NCBI RefSeq assembly: GCF_006385685.1
Contig: NZ_VFRP01000008.1
Span: 97,803-161,802 of the forward strand
DNA: 64,000 bases
From: Amaricoccus solimangrovi
Lineage (GTDB): Bacteria > Pseudomonadota > Alphaproteobacteria > Rhodobacterales > Rhodobacteraceae
Direction of reading: 5' to 3'
The notes beneath the pieces are model-generated. The model ran no database searches and was not told the DNA's origin. It saw only the letters and a list, made by a program, of their open reading frames with translations. The position numbers and the translations under genes are program-made. How positions within the stretch are numbered: position 1 is the stretch's first letter; each line of letters begins with the position of its first letter. Shown here one piece after another: positions 46,919-55,969 of this stretch.

Positions 46919-48226
46919 ATGTACACACATAGCGATCTGGCGGCGCTGCAGGCGCAGTCGCTCAAGATGCAGGGCTGGATCCGACGGCAGACCTTCAGTC
47001 CCGAACTCGAGAAGACGCTGCGGCGGTTCTCGAGCTGGGAGGTGGCGGAGCTGGTGTTCCGGATCAACCAGTCGACCTTCCGCGGCCGGCTGGCGGCGGA
47101 GCCGGGCCTGCCCGCGGGCGAGGTGGAGGAGGACGGGCGCCAGCGGTGGTTCTCGCTCGACGAGATCAACGATCTGCGCCGGCGGATGAAGGTCAACCGC
47201 CGCAGCCTGATGCCGCCCCGGCCGAAGGGCAAGCGCGCGCTTCGCGCGGCGATCGCGAATTTCAAGGGCGGCGCGGGCAAGTCCACGGTGGCGCTCCATT
47301 TCGCCCACGCCGCCGCGCTCGACGGCTACCGGGTGCTGGTGGTGGATTTCGATCCGCAGGCGACGCTCAGCCATTCGATGGGGTTGACCGATGTCAGCGA
47401 GGAGCACACGGTCTGGGGCATCCTCGCGCGCGACCTGATCAACGAGACCGACCGGATGAACGCGGCGCCCCAGGGGGCGGAGAGCGGGACCGCCCTGCCC
47501 CGGCGCCGGCTCCCGGCCTCGATCCGCGACCTCGGCCTCGCGGAGCTTCGCGTCAACGACTTCCTGAAACCCACCGCCTGGTCGACGATCGACATCATTC
47601 CCTCCTGCGCCAACGCCGCCTTCGTCGAATTCGCGAGCGCGCAGTACCGGCACCTGAATCCGGAATGGTCGTTCTTCGCCGCCGTGTCGCGCTACCTCGA
47701 CCATCTGCCCGACGACGCCTACGACCTCATCATCTTCGACTGCCCGCCGGCGATCGGCTACCAGTCGATGAACGCCGTCTTCGCCGCGGACGTGCTCTAC
47801 ATCCCCTCCGGACCCGGCTACTGGGAATACGATTCCACGACGAGCTTCATCGGCCAGCTCGCCGAGGCGCTGGAGGATCTGTCGGCGGGGTTCGGGGAAA
47901 CCTTCCCCGCGGGGAAGATCGCGCTGCCCAAGGCCTTCGCCGACGTGAAGTTCCTGCTGACGCGCTACGAGCCGGCCAACGATCTGCACAAGGCGATGCT
48001 CGAGGCCTTCCGCAAGGTCTTCGGCGACCGCGTGACCGAGAGTCCGATCGAGATGACGCGGGCGGTGGAGCAGTCGGGCCGGTTCCTCTGCTCGGTCTAC
48101 GAGATCGACTACCGCGACATGACGCGCGAGACCTGGCGGCGCGCGCGCGGCAGTTTCGACACCGCCTACGCGGAATTCAAGCAGGTCTGCGTCGCGGCGT
48201 GGGACAAGGTGGAGGCACGCGCATGA
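46919..48226 (+). CDS. parA: Plasmid partition ATPase ParA (RepA-type, with N-terminal HTH)
   Basis: 435 residues. Residues ~30-95 form a winged HTH like that of type Ia ParA/RepA ('ELVFRINQSTFRGRLAAEPG', 'WFSLDEINDLRRRM'), used for autoregulation. The deviant Walker A FKGGAGKST is at ~114 and 'VLVVDFDPQATLSHSMG' is the A' box. 'YDLIIFDCPPAIGY' is Walker B. The ATPase moves plasmid copies apart over the nucleoid with ParB. One of the three 16-bp palindromes lies inside the gene, encoding part of ETFPAGK at residues 327-333. ATGA overlap with parB. Confidence 0.93.
   Translation: MYTHSDLAALQAQSLKMQGWIRRQTFSPELEKTLRRFSSWEVAELVFRINQSTFRGRLAAEPGLPAGEVEEDGRQRWFSLDEINDLRRRMKVNRRSLMPPRPKGKRALRAAIANFKGGAGKSTVALHFAHAAALDGYRVLVVDFDPQATLSHSMGLTDVSEEHTVWGILARDLINETDRMNAAPQGAESGTALPRRRLPASIRDLGLAELRVNDFLKPTAWSTIDIIPSCANAAFVEFASAQYRHLNPEWSFFAAVSRYLDHLPDDAYDLIIFDCPPAIGYQSMNAVFAADVLYIPSGPGYWEYDSTTSFIGQLAEALEDLSAGFGETFPAGKIALPKAFADVKFLLTRYEPANDLHKAMLEAFRKVFGDRVTESPIEMTRAVEQSGRFLCSVYEIDYRDMTRETWRRARGSFDTAYAEFKQVCVAAWDKVEARA
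47902..47917. other. parS-like palindrome 1 (inside parA)
   Basis: CTTCCCCGCGGGGAAG, a perfect 16-base palindrome preceded by GAAAC. The same sequence with the same flank occurs twice more, inside parB. It is a candidate ParB-binding centromere site. Confidence 0.65.
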
Positions 48227-49353
48227 GGAAGCGCCGGATCTTCGATCTCGACATGCCGGAGGAGCCCGAGGCGGCGCCGGACGCGGCGCCGGGGGTGGCG
48301 GAAACCTTCCCCGCGGGGAAGGTGACGACGGAGAAGGCGCCGCGGCGGCGGGGTCCGATGGCGACGGCGGTTCATGAGAACGCCGAGGCGCTGCGGGCGC
48401 GGGCCGAGGCCGAGGCCGCGATCCGCGCCGAGAACGACGCGCTCGCGGGCGAACTGGTGCGGCTCCGGGGGCTCGGCCTCATCGTCGACCTGATCCCGCT
48501 CGATGCGATCGACGCGACCAAGCTCGCGCGTGACCGGATGCCGGGCGAGGATCTCGAACTCGCCGAACTGAAGGCCTCGATCCGCGACATCGGCCTTTCG
48601 AATCCGATACGGGTCGAGCCGGCGGGGCAGGGGCGCTACGAACTGATCCAGGGCATGCGGCGGCTGACCGCGTTCCGCGAACTGCGGGCCGAAACCGGGG
48701 AGAAGCGCTACGCCGCCATTCCGGCCGGGCTGATGACCGATGCCGAGGGGCTCGACCAGCTCTACCGGCGGATGGTGGACGAGAACATGGTCCGCAAGGA
48801 CATCTCCTTCATGGAGATGGCGACGATGGCGCGCGACTATGCCCGCGACCCGGGAACCGCCTGCGACGATCCGGAGAAGGCGGTGGCGATCCTGTTCCAG
48901 AGCGCGGGCTATCAGAAGCGCAGCTACATCCGCGCCTTCCTGACGCTGGTCGATCTGCTGGGCGACGTGCTGGAATATCCGCGCGAACTGCCGCGCGGCC
49001 TCGGGCTCGATCTGCGCCGGCGTCTCGACGCGGAGCCGGGGATCGTGGCGGAGATCCGCGCCGAACTGGCGGCGCGGGAGGACCGGACGGCGGAGGGCGA
49101 ACTTGGCGTGCTGCGCCGCTGGGCCGGGGCGGGGGAGGGGGGCGAAACCTTCCCCGCGGGGAAGAAACCGGCGGTCGCGCCCCGGCCCGCGCGCAAGGCG
49201 CGGATGACCTTCGAGGTGCCCCGGGCCGAGGGGCCGGCGAAATGCACCGCCGCCAACGGCCGGCTGGAGATCCGCCTCGCGCTCGATTTCTCCACCATCG
49301 ACCGGCGCCGGCTGGAGGAGGCGGTGCGCCGGATGCTGGATCAGGTGAAGTGA
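48223..49353 (+). CDS. parB: Partition protein ParB/RepB
   Basis: 376 residues. The ParB N-terminal domain is at ~90-190 ('DLELAELKASIRDIGLSNPI', 'YELIQGMRRLTAFRELRAET', 'YRRMVDENMVRKDISFMEMA'), followed by the HTH region ('SAGYQKRSYIRAFLTLVDLL'). It is preceded by an acidic/Ala tail and followed by a Pro/Lys linker and a C-terminal dimer segment. The palindrome-encoded ETFPAGK heptapeptide occurs twice, at residues 27-33 and 308-314, both in regions expected to be flexible. It binds centromere sites and stimulates ParA. Confidence 0.92.
   Translation: MRKRRIFDLDMPEEPEAAPDAAPGVAETFPAGKVTTEKAPRRRGPMATAVHENAEALRARAEAEAAIRAENDALAGELVRLRGLGLIVDLIPLDAIDATKLARDRMPGEDLELAELKASIRDIGLSNPIRVEPAGQGRYELIQGMRRLTAFRELRAETGEKRYAAIPAGLMTDAEGLDQLYRRMVDENMVRKDISFMEMATMARDYARDPGTACDDPEKAVAILFQSAGYQKRSYIRAFLTLVDLLGDVLEYPRELPRGLGLDLRRRLDAEPGIVAEIRAELAAREDRTAEGELGVLRRWAGAGEGGETFPAGKKPAVAPRPARKARMTFEVPRAEGPAKCTAANGRLEIRLALDFSTIDRRRLEEAVRRMLDQVK
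48306..48321. other. parS-like palindrome 2 (5' part of parB)
   Basis: CTTCCCCGCGGGGAAG with upstream GAAAC, in the same reading frame relation as the other two copies. It encodes TFPAGK at ParB residues 28-33. Confidence 0.65.
49149..49164. other. parS-like palindrome 3 (3' part of parB)
   Basis: CTTCCCCGCGGGGAAG with upstream GAAAC, encoding TFPAGK at ParB residues 309-314. Confidence 0.65.
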
Positions 49354-49437
49354 GAGGTGGCCTCATGTAAGCCACTGATATAATTTAAAAAAGTGAGGAT
49401 TCCGAGCCCGTGCGCGAGCCTTGGCGCCGGCCGTCGC
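49354..49437. other. AT-rich spacer between parB and the oxidase operon
   Basis: 84 bases between converging genes. A short hairpin GAGG-TGG-CCTC follows the parB stop. The run at ~49375-49392 is nearly pure A/T, rare in this DNA. Read on the minus strand it ends in a T-tract and could terminate the respiratory operon. Confidence 0.35.
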
Positions 49438-49698
49438 TCAGCCGAGATAGGCGAGGCCCCCGAGCGCGAAGAGGATGCCGAGCCAGGCGAAGGCGGCGAT
49501 GGCGACGACGCGGAGCAGGCCCGTATCCTCGCGCAGATGCATGAAGACCCAGAAGATCAGCGCCGCCTTGGCCGCGGCGATGCCGATCCCGGCCGCGAGG
49601 CTCGGCGGCCCGACGAGGAGGAAGCTCGCCGCCACCGTCAGCGCGAGCAGGAGGAGCAGCGCGGCCCAGGTCAGGACGAGGAGGCGGGTGACGGACAT
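49438..49698 (-). CDS. coxD: Cytochrome c oxidase subunit IV (small membrane subunit)
   Basis: 86 residues with three membrane helices. 'AKAALIFWVFMHLREDTGLL' holds the conserved K..(F/Y)FM(H/E)L signature of prokaryotic COX4. Last gene of the respiratory operon, starting 2 bases after the coxC stop. It probably helps assemble the CuB centre of subunit I. Confidence 0.88.
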   Translation of the reverse strand: MSVTRLLVLTWAALLLLLALTVAASFLLVGPPSLAAGIGIAAAKAALIFWVFMHLREDTGLLRVVAIAAFAWLGILFALGGLAYLG

Positions 49699-49700
49699 GA

Positions 49701-50318
49701 CTAGCGCGCCAGGTAGAGGACGGGATAGAGAAAGACCCAGACCACGTCGATGAGGTGCCAGTAGAGCCCGGTGATCTCCACCGGGATCGCCCGCGCGCTC
49801 TCCGCGCGGCGCAGCCGCCAGGCGAGCCCCGTGACGACGCAGATCCCGATCGTCAGATGGACGGCGTGCAGCCCGGTCGAGACGAGGTAGAGATGCATGA
49901 AGAGCCGCTGGACCGGCTCGGAGAGCGCGCCGTCGCCGCCGGTGACCGGCAGCAGACCCTCGCGGAATTCGAGCGTGTACTCGGTCGCCTTCAGCGCGAG
50001 GAAGCCGAGGCCGAAGGCCGCCGTCGCGCCGAGCCAGCGCGCCGCGGCGCGGCCCGCGCCTTCCCGGGCCGCGTGGACGGCGAGCGCGGCGAAGAGGCTC
50101 GAGGTCAGCAGGATCACGGTGTTCCAGGCACCGATCCAGAGATGGAGTTCGCGCGAATGGGCGACGTATTCGGCCGGGTGCTGGAGGCGCGTCAGCGCCA
50201 TCGCGGCGAAGAGCCCGCCGAAGAGCATGATCTCGGTGCCGAGGAAGAGATACATCCCCATCATGTCGGCGGCGTGGCGCTGGCGGCGGTCCGTGTAGGG
50301 GGAGACGGATTCGGTCAT
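49701..50318 (-). CDS. coxC: Cytochrome c oxidase subunit III (five-helix type)
   Basis: 205 residues, five membrane helices, shorter than the seven-helix mitochondrial type, as in caa3 oxidases. '[20 protein letters not shown]' is the characteristic first helix. '[20 protein letters not shown]' and '[20 protein letters not shown]' are the last two. ATGA overlap with coxA. Confidence 0.93.
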   Translation of the reverse strand: MTESVSPYTDRRQRHAADMMGMYLFLGTEIMLFGGLFAAMALTRLQHPAEYVAHSRELHLWIGAWNTVILLTSSLFAALAVHAAREGAGRAAARWLGATAAFGLGFLALKATEYTLEFREGLLPVTGGDGALSEPVQRLFMHLYLVSTGLHAVHLTIGICVVTGLAWRLRRAESARAIPVEITGLYWHLIDVVWVFLYPVLYLAR

Positions 50319-51946
50319 GCGTCGTGCCTCTCGATCTCGTAGTCGTAGGGCGGCCGGGTCACCTCCGGGATCTCGGCGAAATTGTGCTCCGGCGGTGGCG
50401 AGGCGACGGTCCATTCGAGCCCGGTCGCCCCCCAGGGGTTCGGCCCCGCCGGCGCGCCGTTCCTGAGCGACCAGAGCAGATAGACGAAGGGCAGCAGATA
50501 GGCCGCGCCGAGCACGCCCGCGCCGCTGGAGGAGAGCACGTTCAGCACCTGGAACTCGGGCGGATAGACATGGTAGCGCCGCGGCATTCCCATGTAGCCG
50601 AGCAGGAACTGCGGGAAGAAGGTCAGGTTGAAGCCGATGAAGATCAGGAGCGCCGCGACCCGTCCCCAGGCGAGCGGATAGAGCCGGCCGGTGATCTTCG
50701 GCCACCAGAAATGCAGCGCGCCGAAGAAGGCGGAGACCGTGCCGCCGACCATGATGTAATGGAAATGGGCGACGACGAAATAGGTGTCGTGGACATGGAC
50801 GTCGACCGCGAGCATCGTGAGCACGAGCCCGGTGAGGCCGCCGACGACGAAGAGGCCGATGAAGCCCATCGCGAAGAGGAAGGGCGGGTCGAGGGCGATA
50901 TGGCCTTTCCAGAGCGTCGCGGTCCAGTTGTAGACCTTGATCCCCGAGGGGACCGCGACGACGAGGCTGAGGAAGGAGAAGATCGCGCTCGCATAGACCG
51001 ACTGGCCGGAGACGAACATGTGGTGCCCCCAGACCAGGAAGCCGATCACGGCGATGGCGATCGAGGATCCGGCGACGAATTCGTAGCCGAAGACCGGCTT
51101 GCGCGCCGAGGCGGCGACCAGTTCGGAGATCACCCCGAGCGCGGGCAGCACCATGATGTAGACGGCCGGGTGGCTGTAGAACCAGAACAGATGCTGGAAG
51201 AGCAGCGGATCGCCCCCGAGCGCCGGGTTGAACACGCCGAGGCCGAAGAGGCGCTCCGCCGCGATGAGCGCGAGCGTGATCGCGAGGACCGGCGTCGCGA
51301 GCACCAGGATGATCGACGTCGCGTAATGCGACCAGATGAAGAGCGGCAGCCGCCCCCAGGTCATCCCGGGGCAGCGCAGCTTGTGGATCGTGACGATGAA
51401 GTTGAGCCCGGTCAGGATCGACGAGAAGCCGGTGACGAAGACCGCCGTCGCGACCAGCACGACCGAGCCGTTCGCATACATCGACGAGAGCGGCGTGTAG
51501 AAGGTCCAGCCGGTATCGACGCCGCCGAGCACCAGTGTGGCGAGCGCGAAGAGCCCGCCCGCCATGTAGATGTACCAGGAGAGCAGGTTGAGCCGCGGGA
51601 AGGCGACGTCGCGCGCGCCGATCATCAGCGGGATCAGGAAATTGCCGAATGTGTTTGGGATCGACGGGATCAGGAAGAACCAGACCATGATGATGCCGTG
51701 GAGCGAGAAGGCGCGGTTGTAGCCCTCGTTCGTCATCAGGTCGGGCGCCGGGGTCATGAGGTCGGCGCGCACCAGCGCCGCCGCGAGCCCGCCGACGAAG
51801 AAGAAGAAGGTGATGGAGAGCAGGTAGAGGATCGCGATCCGCTTGTGGTCGGTCGTGAGCAGCCAGGAGCGCAGCGAGGTGCCGGAGCGGAAGTAGCTCA
51901 CGCGCTCCTCCTCGGTTTCGGCGGGAGGCTCGGCGGTGGTGCTCAT
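50315..51946 (-). CDS. coxA: caa3-type cytochrome c oxidase subunit I
   Basis: 543 residues, 12 helices. CuB ligands and cross-linked Tyr are in '[20 protein letters not shown]' and '[11 protein letters not shown]'. Heme ligands are in '[20 protein letters not shown]' and '[15 protein letters not shown]'. The motif is YSHPAVY rather than HPEVY, so the usual D-channel Glu is missing, as in A2-type oxidases where Tyr-Ser substitutes. Reduces O2 to water and pumps protons. GTG/ATG overlaps with neighbours indicate tight co-translation. Confidence 0.97.
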   Translation of the reverse strand: MSTTAEPPAETEEERVSYFRSGTSLRSWLLTTDHKRIAILYLLSITFFFFVGGLAAALVRADLMTPAPDLMTNEGYNRAFSLHGIIMVWFFLIPSIPNTFGNFLIPLMIGARDVAFPRLNLLSWYIYMAGGLFALATLVLGGVDTGWTFYTPLSSMYANGSVVLVATAVFVTGFSSILTGLNFIVTIHKLRCPGMTWGRLPLFIWSHYATSIILVLATPVLAITLALIAAERLFGLGVFNPALGGDPLLFQHLFWFYSHPAVYIMVLPALGVISELVAASARKPVFGYEFVAGSSIAIAVIGFLVWGHHMFVSGQSVYASAIFSFLSLVVAVPSGIKVYNWTATLWKGHIALDPPFLFAMGFIGLFVVGGLTGLVLTMLAVDVHVHDTYFVVAHFHYIMVGGTVSAFFGALHFWWPKITGRLYPLAWGRVAALLIFIGFNLTFFPQFLLGYMGMPRRYHVYPPEFQVLNVLSSSGAGVLGAAYLLPFVYLLWSLRNGAPAGPNPWGATGLEWTVASPPPEHNFAEIPEVTRPPYDYEIERHDA

Positions 51947-52884
51947 GGGCGATCCTCGGGTCTGGCGTCCGCCAGCGACTGGATGTAGGCGACCAGCCTC
52001 AGCACGTCTTCCTCGCCGAGCTGGTTCGCGAAGGTCGGCATGATCGGCGGATAGCCGGCGGCGATCTGGCTCCGGGGCAGCAGGATGCTGTCGCGGATGT
52101 ACTGCGCGTCCGCCGTGACCACCTCGCCCCCCTCGAGCGGGACGGGACGGCCGTAGAGCCCTTCGAGCGGTGGCGCGTGGACGGTGGCGGAGGGGCCGTG
52201 GCAGCCCGAGCAGCCGTGGCTCCGGAAGAGCGCCGCGCCCGCCTCGGCCAGCGTCGCATCGGTGTCCGCCGTCCGGAGCCACGCCGCGTAGTCGTCCGGC
52301 GTCATCGTGACGAAGCTTCCGCCCATCACCGAATGATCGACCCCGCAGAACTCGGCGCAGGCGAGATGCCAGGTGCCGGGGCGGTCGGCGGTGAAGGAGA
52401 GGGTGGTGTAGCGGCCGGGCACCACGTCCTGCTTGATGCGCAGCGCCGGGATGAAGAGCGAATGGATCACGTCCTGGCTCGCCATCCGGAGCGTGACGGG
52501 GGTGCCGACCGGCACGTGCAGCGTGTTGATCTCGCGCTGCCCGCCCGGATGCTGGAATTTCCACATCCACTGTTTCGCCACCACGTCGATCTCGAGCGCG
52601 TCGGCGGGGGTCCGGTGCAGGTCGACGAAGAGCCAGGTCGCCCAGACATAGAAGCCGAGCAGCAGGATGAACGGGATCAGCGCCCAGGAAGTCTCCAGTC
52701 CGACGCTGTTGTCGACCGGATGCCGGCGGTCCGCCACCCGTCCCCGGCGGTACTTGACCGCGAAGACCGCCATCAGGATGAAGACCGGCGCCGAGAGCGC
52801 GACGATGAGCACGGTGAAGCCGCCGAGCAGCAGGTCCACGTGATCGGCGTAGGCGGAGGCGTCGACGGGCCAGAGCCAGCTCAT
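51943..52884 (-). CDS. coxB: caa3-type oxidase subunit II with C-terminal cytochrome c domain
   Basis: 313 residues. Two N-terminal membrane helices, then the cupredoxin domain with a full CuA site ('[17 protein letters not shown]', '[12 protein letters not shown]'). The fused cytochrome c domain at ~215-313 has CSGCH and a distal Met in 'YPPIMPTF'. The fused heme domain defines the caa3 class and lets the enzyme take electrons directly from Alternative Complex III. Confidence 0.96.
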   Translation of the reverse strand: MSWLWPVDASAYADHVDLLLGGFTVLIVALSAPVFILMAVFAVKYRRGRVADRRHPVDNSVGLETSWALIPFILLLGFYVWATWLFVDLHRTPADALEIDVVAKQWMWKFQHPGGQREINTLHVPVGTPVTLRMASQDVIHSLFIPALRIKQDVVPGRYTTLSFTADRPGTWHLACAEFCGVDHSVMGGSFVTMTPDDYAAWLRTADTDATLAEAGAALFRSHGCSGCHGPSATVHAPPLEGLYGRPVPLEGGEVVTADAQYIRDSILLPRSQIAAGYPPIMPTFANQLGEEDVLRLVAYIQSLADARPEDRP

Positions 52885-53648
52885 GGCCGCCTCCGCCGTT
52901 CCCGCCAGAGCGCGAGCCCGATCAGCAGCGCGCCCCCGCCCGCCGTCGCCACGCCCCCCGCGCGCAGGAGCGTGGTGACGATCGAGCCGTATTCCCCGGT
53001 CTTCGGGTCGTAGTGATAACAGAGGAGCAGGATCTGATCGCCCCAGCTTCCGAGCTTCCCCTGGCCCGCGTCCGTGAGTGCGAGCCTCAGGTCCGCCGGC
53101 TCCGGCGCGATGCCGCGCAGCCAGGCGGCGAGGCGGCCGTCCGGGGTCAGGACCGCCGCCGCGGAGATATGCGCGTATTCGCCGATATCGGGATCCCAGG
53201 CGTAGCGGTAGCCGAGCGCCTCGGTCACCGCGGCGATGTCGGGCGCGGCCCCGGTCAGCCCCGTGATCGGCCCGAGTCCGGGAAAGGCGCCCCGCAGCCG
53301 GTCGAGCGACGCGGCGGCGGTCTCCGGCGTTTCCTTCGGATCGATCCCGAAGGCGACCAGCGCGAAGTCCCGCCCGGGCCGGTAGGACTGACCCCCGATC
53401 GCCTGGGCGAGCCCGGCGAGCGAGACGTCGCAGATGTTCGGGCAGTCGTGCAGCACCGGCGCCAGCACGATCGGCCGCCCGTCCGCGAGTTCCGCCAGCG
53501 TCACGCGCCGTCCGCTCTCGTCGCGGAACGGCCGGTCGAGCGGGATCGTGGCGCCCGGCCGGGCGTCGATCGTCGCATCGCGGAGCGCGTCGAAGGCGGC
53601 CGCCGGCGGGGCGGCGAGCGCGAGCAGGAGAGCGAGCAGCCGGATCAT
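52881..53648 (-). CDS. SCO1/SenC copper chaperone for the CuA site
   Basis: 255 residues. Signal sequence at the N-terminus and a C-terminal membrane anchor ('[20 protein letters not shown]'). The copper site is CPNIC (CxxxC) in '[20 protein letters not shown]', with His in '[13 protein letters not shown]'. It delivers copper to subunit II encoded next. Confidence 0.92.
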   Translation of the reverse strand: MIRLLALLLALAAPPAAAFDALRDATIDARPGATIPLDRPFRDESGRRVTLAELADGRPIVLAPVLHDCPNICDVSLAGLAQAIGGQSYRPGRDFALVAFGIDPKETPETAAASLDRLRGAFPGLGPITGLTGAAPDIAAVTEALGYRYAWDPDIGEYAHISAAAVLTPDGRLAAWLRGIAPEPADLRLALTDAGQGKLGSWGDQILLLCYHYDPKTGEYGSIVTTLLRAGGVATAGGGALLIGLALWRERRRRP

Positions 53649-53992
53649 CTTTTCTCCTCCGGATCCTGCCAGCCGCGCGCGGCGGTGAGCGCCATCGCGC
53701 GGTCGATCGGGATGTGGGCGAGCCCCTCGGCGCGGTCGGCCCAGCCATAGCCCGCCAGCCGGGCGCGGCCGCGCTCCTCGACCGCGACCCGCTCGGCGCG
53801 CGGATCGGAGAGCAGCGGCGGACCCTCCCGCGACGGCGGCGGCAGCCGGTCCGGCGGCGGGGCGGTGGCGATCGCCTGCAGCAGCGCGGCGACGCCGAAG
53901 CCCGTCAGCGTGATCAGCACGAAGATCCCGGCGAGCCCGAGCAGGATGCCGCGCGGCGGCAGGTCGCGGGTCTCATGCGCGGGCATGTTCAT
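53645..53992 (-). CDS. Small single-pass membrane protein of the ACIII-caa3 operon
   Basis: 115 residues; starts 'MNMPAHETRDLPPRGILLGL'. One membrane helix (~18-45), then a Pro-rich linker and a soluble tail ('GYGWADRAEGLAHIPIDRAM', '[10 protein letters not shown]'). The 'W.D...G.A.IPIDRAM.l' tail recurs in small proteins of such operons, but the function is not established. Overlaps both neighbours by 4 bases, which indicates stoichiometric production with the complex; an assembly factor or accessory subunit is plausible. Confidence 0.75.
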   Translation of the reverse strand: MNMPAHETRDLPPRGILLGLAGIFVLITLTGFGVAALLQAIATAPPPDRLPPPSREGPPLLSDPRAERVAVEERGRARLAGYGWADRAEGLAHIPIDRAMALTAARGWQDPEEKR

Positions 53993-54963
53993 GGCATCGC
54001 CTCCCGGCTTCGTCTCCGGGCCGCCGCGGCATGGCCGAGCAGGCCGAGGCCGAGCCCGGCGGCGAGCGCGGTCAGCGGCGCCGCCGCGCCCGCCGGCGCC
54101 TCGGGGAGCACGAGCCAGCCGGTTTCGAGCGCCGAGCCCGCGAGCGCCAGCGCCGCGCAGACGGCGAGCACCCGGCGGTTCGCGCGCGCGGGCCGGAACA
54201 GGAGCGCCGCCGCCGGCGCGACGTGGAGCAGCGCGATCACCGGGAAGAGCGGCGCCCACGGCCCGGTCGTCCGGCGCAGGTACCAGGCCGCGCCCGCGGG
54301 CAGGTTGGTGGACCAGGCGATGAGATAGGGCATGAAGGCGCAATAGCCCCAGAAGAGCAGCGCGACGAGCAGCAGCGCCCCGAAGGGATCGGGCGATCCC
54401 CGGCGCATGGCGAGCCGGGCGAGCAGGAGGACCGAGAGCGCGCTCAGCGTCTGGATCGCGAGGAGATAGAGGCCGAAGGCCGAGGAATGGAAGGCGGGGT
54501 CGAGCGACATGAGCCAGTCGAAGGCGACGAAGGTGTGGAACGGCACGAAGAGGATCAGCCCCGCCGCCGCCAGCCCGTCCCCGGGCAGGAAGGCGAGGCC
54601 CGAGCCGAGCGCGAGGAAGAGCGCGGCGCGGATGAGCCAGCCGGCCTCCGACAGCCAGAGGCCCCGGAACGCCGTCTCGGCCGGCGCGCCGACCCAGGGG
54701 TAGAGCGTCGCGAGGCCGAGAGCGACGGGCACCCCGGCGAGGGCCACGAAGGGCAGGAGCCGCGCGAGCCATGTGGCGCCCGGGCCGACGGCGGCGCGCC
54801 ACGGGCCCGGGGTGACGCGGGCGAGCAGCGCGAGGAACAGCGCGCCGACCGGCACCCCGGCCCAGAAGGCGGCGGCGGCGAGCCAGCCGAAGAGCGCGCC
54901 GGGCGCGAGCAGGATCGCGCCGAGCGCGGCGGCGGTGACGAGCAGGCCGGCCGCGGCGATCAT
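53989..54963 (-). CDS. actF: Alternative Complex III subunit ActF (membrane, quinol-side)
   Basis: 324 residues, about ten membrane helices. 'LILFVPFHTFVAFDWLMSLD' with 'PAFHSSAFGLYLLAIQTLSA' is the ActF/NrfD-like quinone-site block. 'FWGYCAFMPYLIAWSTNLP' is the second conserved block. It is half of the ActC/ActF membrane core. ATGA overlaps on both sides. Confidence 0.88.
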   Translation of the reverse strand: MIAAAGLLVTAAALGAILLAPGALFGWLAAAAFWAGVPVGALFLALLARVTPGPWRAAVGPGATWLARLLPFVALAGVPVALGLATLYPWVGAPAETAFRGLWLSEAGWLIRAALFLALGSGLAFLPGDGLAAAGLILFVPFHTFVAFDWLMSLDPAFHSSAFGLYLLAIQTLSALSVLLLARLAMRRGSPDPFGALLLVALLFWGYCAFMPYLIAWSTNLPAGAAWYLRRTTGPWAPLFPVIALLHVAPAAALLFRPARANRRVLAVCAALALAGSALETGWLVLPEAPAGAAAPLTALAAGLGLGLLGHAAAARRRSREAMP

Positions 54964-55481
54964 CGCCCCGCCTCCGCCAGCTTCGCACGGTCCGCCTCGG
55001 GCAGGTCGGCGGCGGGCGTCCCGAGGCTGGTCTGGAGCGCGCGGACATAGGCCGCGATGGCCCAGCGGTCGGCGGGGGCGACGCGGTCGGCATAGGAATA
55101 CATGACCCCGTGGCCGTGCGTGATCACGTCGACGATGGTGGCCGCCGGGGCCGCGCGGAGCCGGGGCTCCGCGAAGGAGGGCGGGGGCGGGAAGCCCCGC
55201 GACGGCACCACGCCGTCGCCGTCGCCCGCGATCCCGTGGCAGGGCACGCAGGCGATGGCGTAACGCTCCCGGCCCCGGTCGAGCAGCGCGGGCGTGAGCG
55301 GGGGGCGCGTCGCGAGCGTCGCGGCCCGCGCGGGATAGCCCCGCGCCACCGCGCCCTCGGGCGGCGGCTGGACGGAGGCGCCATTGGGGAAGAGCGGCGC
55401 CGGCTCGTAGGCGTCGTAGCGCGGCTGGTCCGCCATCTCGCAGGCGGCGAGCGCAAGCAGCAGGAGCGTCGCCCGCCTCAT
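54960..55481 (-). CDS. actE: Alternative Complex III subunit ActE, monoheme cytochrome c lipoprotein
   Basis: 173 residues. Lipobox LAAC at ~13 and one heme site (CVPCH) with the Met region 'HGHGVMYSYADRV'. 'QPRYDAYEPAPLFPNGASVQ' is the usual N-terminal stretch. It carries electrons from the ActA/B side to the caa3 oxidase. Confidence 0.92.
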   Translation of the reverse strand: MRRATLLLLALAACEMADQPRYDAYEPAPLFPNGASVQPPPEGAVARGYPARAATLATRPPLTPALLDRGRERYAIACVPCHGIAGDGDGVVPSRGFPPPPSFAEPRLRAAPAATIVDVITHGHGVMYSYADRVAPADRWAIAAYVRALQTSLGTPAADLPEADRAKLAEAGR

Positions 55482-55969
55482 CGTGGCACCTCCGCGGCGC
55501 GGCGCGGATCGAGTTCGGGGAGCCCTTCGCGCTCGCCCTCGGGGATCAGCAGGAAGAACCGGTCGGGCTCGGCGAGGCTCATGCGCGGATCGTCGAAGAC
55601 CGGGTGACGCAGCTTCGGCAGCCGGTTCAGCGCGAGCATCCCCCCGAGCGCGAAGAGCATCGCGGTGAAGATCGCGATCAGCGCGGTGACGAGCGCGAAT
55701 CCCTGCCAGGCGACGGGCGGCCGGCCGCCGACGTCGATCGGATAGAGCAGGTTGGTCGCGACCTGCCCGCCGAAGCCGAGCACGGCGCCGAGCACGCCCC
55801 CCGCGAGGGCGAGCTTCGGTACGTGCGCCTCGGCGAAGCCGGTCAGCTCCGCGAGCCCTTCGAGCGGGTAGGGAGTGATTGCCTCGAACCGCCGCTCCGC
55901 CTCGCGCAGGCGTCGCGCCGCAGCCATCAGCCGGTCAGGGTCGTCGTATTCGAGCAGCAGGTCAGCCAT
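55478..55969 (-). CDS. actD: Alternative Complex III subunit ActD (DUF3341)
   Basis: 163 residues, two membrane helices ('LALAGGVLGAVLGFGGQVAT', 'GFALVTALIAIFTAMLFALG'). 'LLLEYDDPDRLMAAARRLRE' and 'ERRFEAITPYPLEGLAELTG' are the DUF3341 head. 'HPVFDDPRMSLAEPDRFFLL' is the conserved tail. Structural subunit. Overlaps actC by 8 bases. Confidence 0.93.
   Translation of the reverse strand: MADLLLEYDDPDRLMAAARRLREAERRFEAITPYPLEGLAELTGFAEAHVPKLALAGGVLGAVLGFGGQVATNLLYPIDVGGRPPVAWQGFALVTALIAIFTAMLFALGGMLALNRLPKLRHPVFDDPRMSLAEPDRFFLLIPEGEREGLPELDPRRAAEVPR

Noticed and set aside
46690..46932. 80-codon plus-strand frame in the initiator-parA gap
   Set aside because: No ribosome site, basic low-complexity tail, overlaps the iteron-like repeats and runs into parA.
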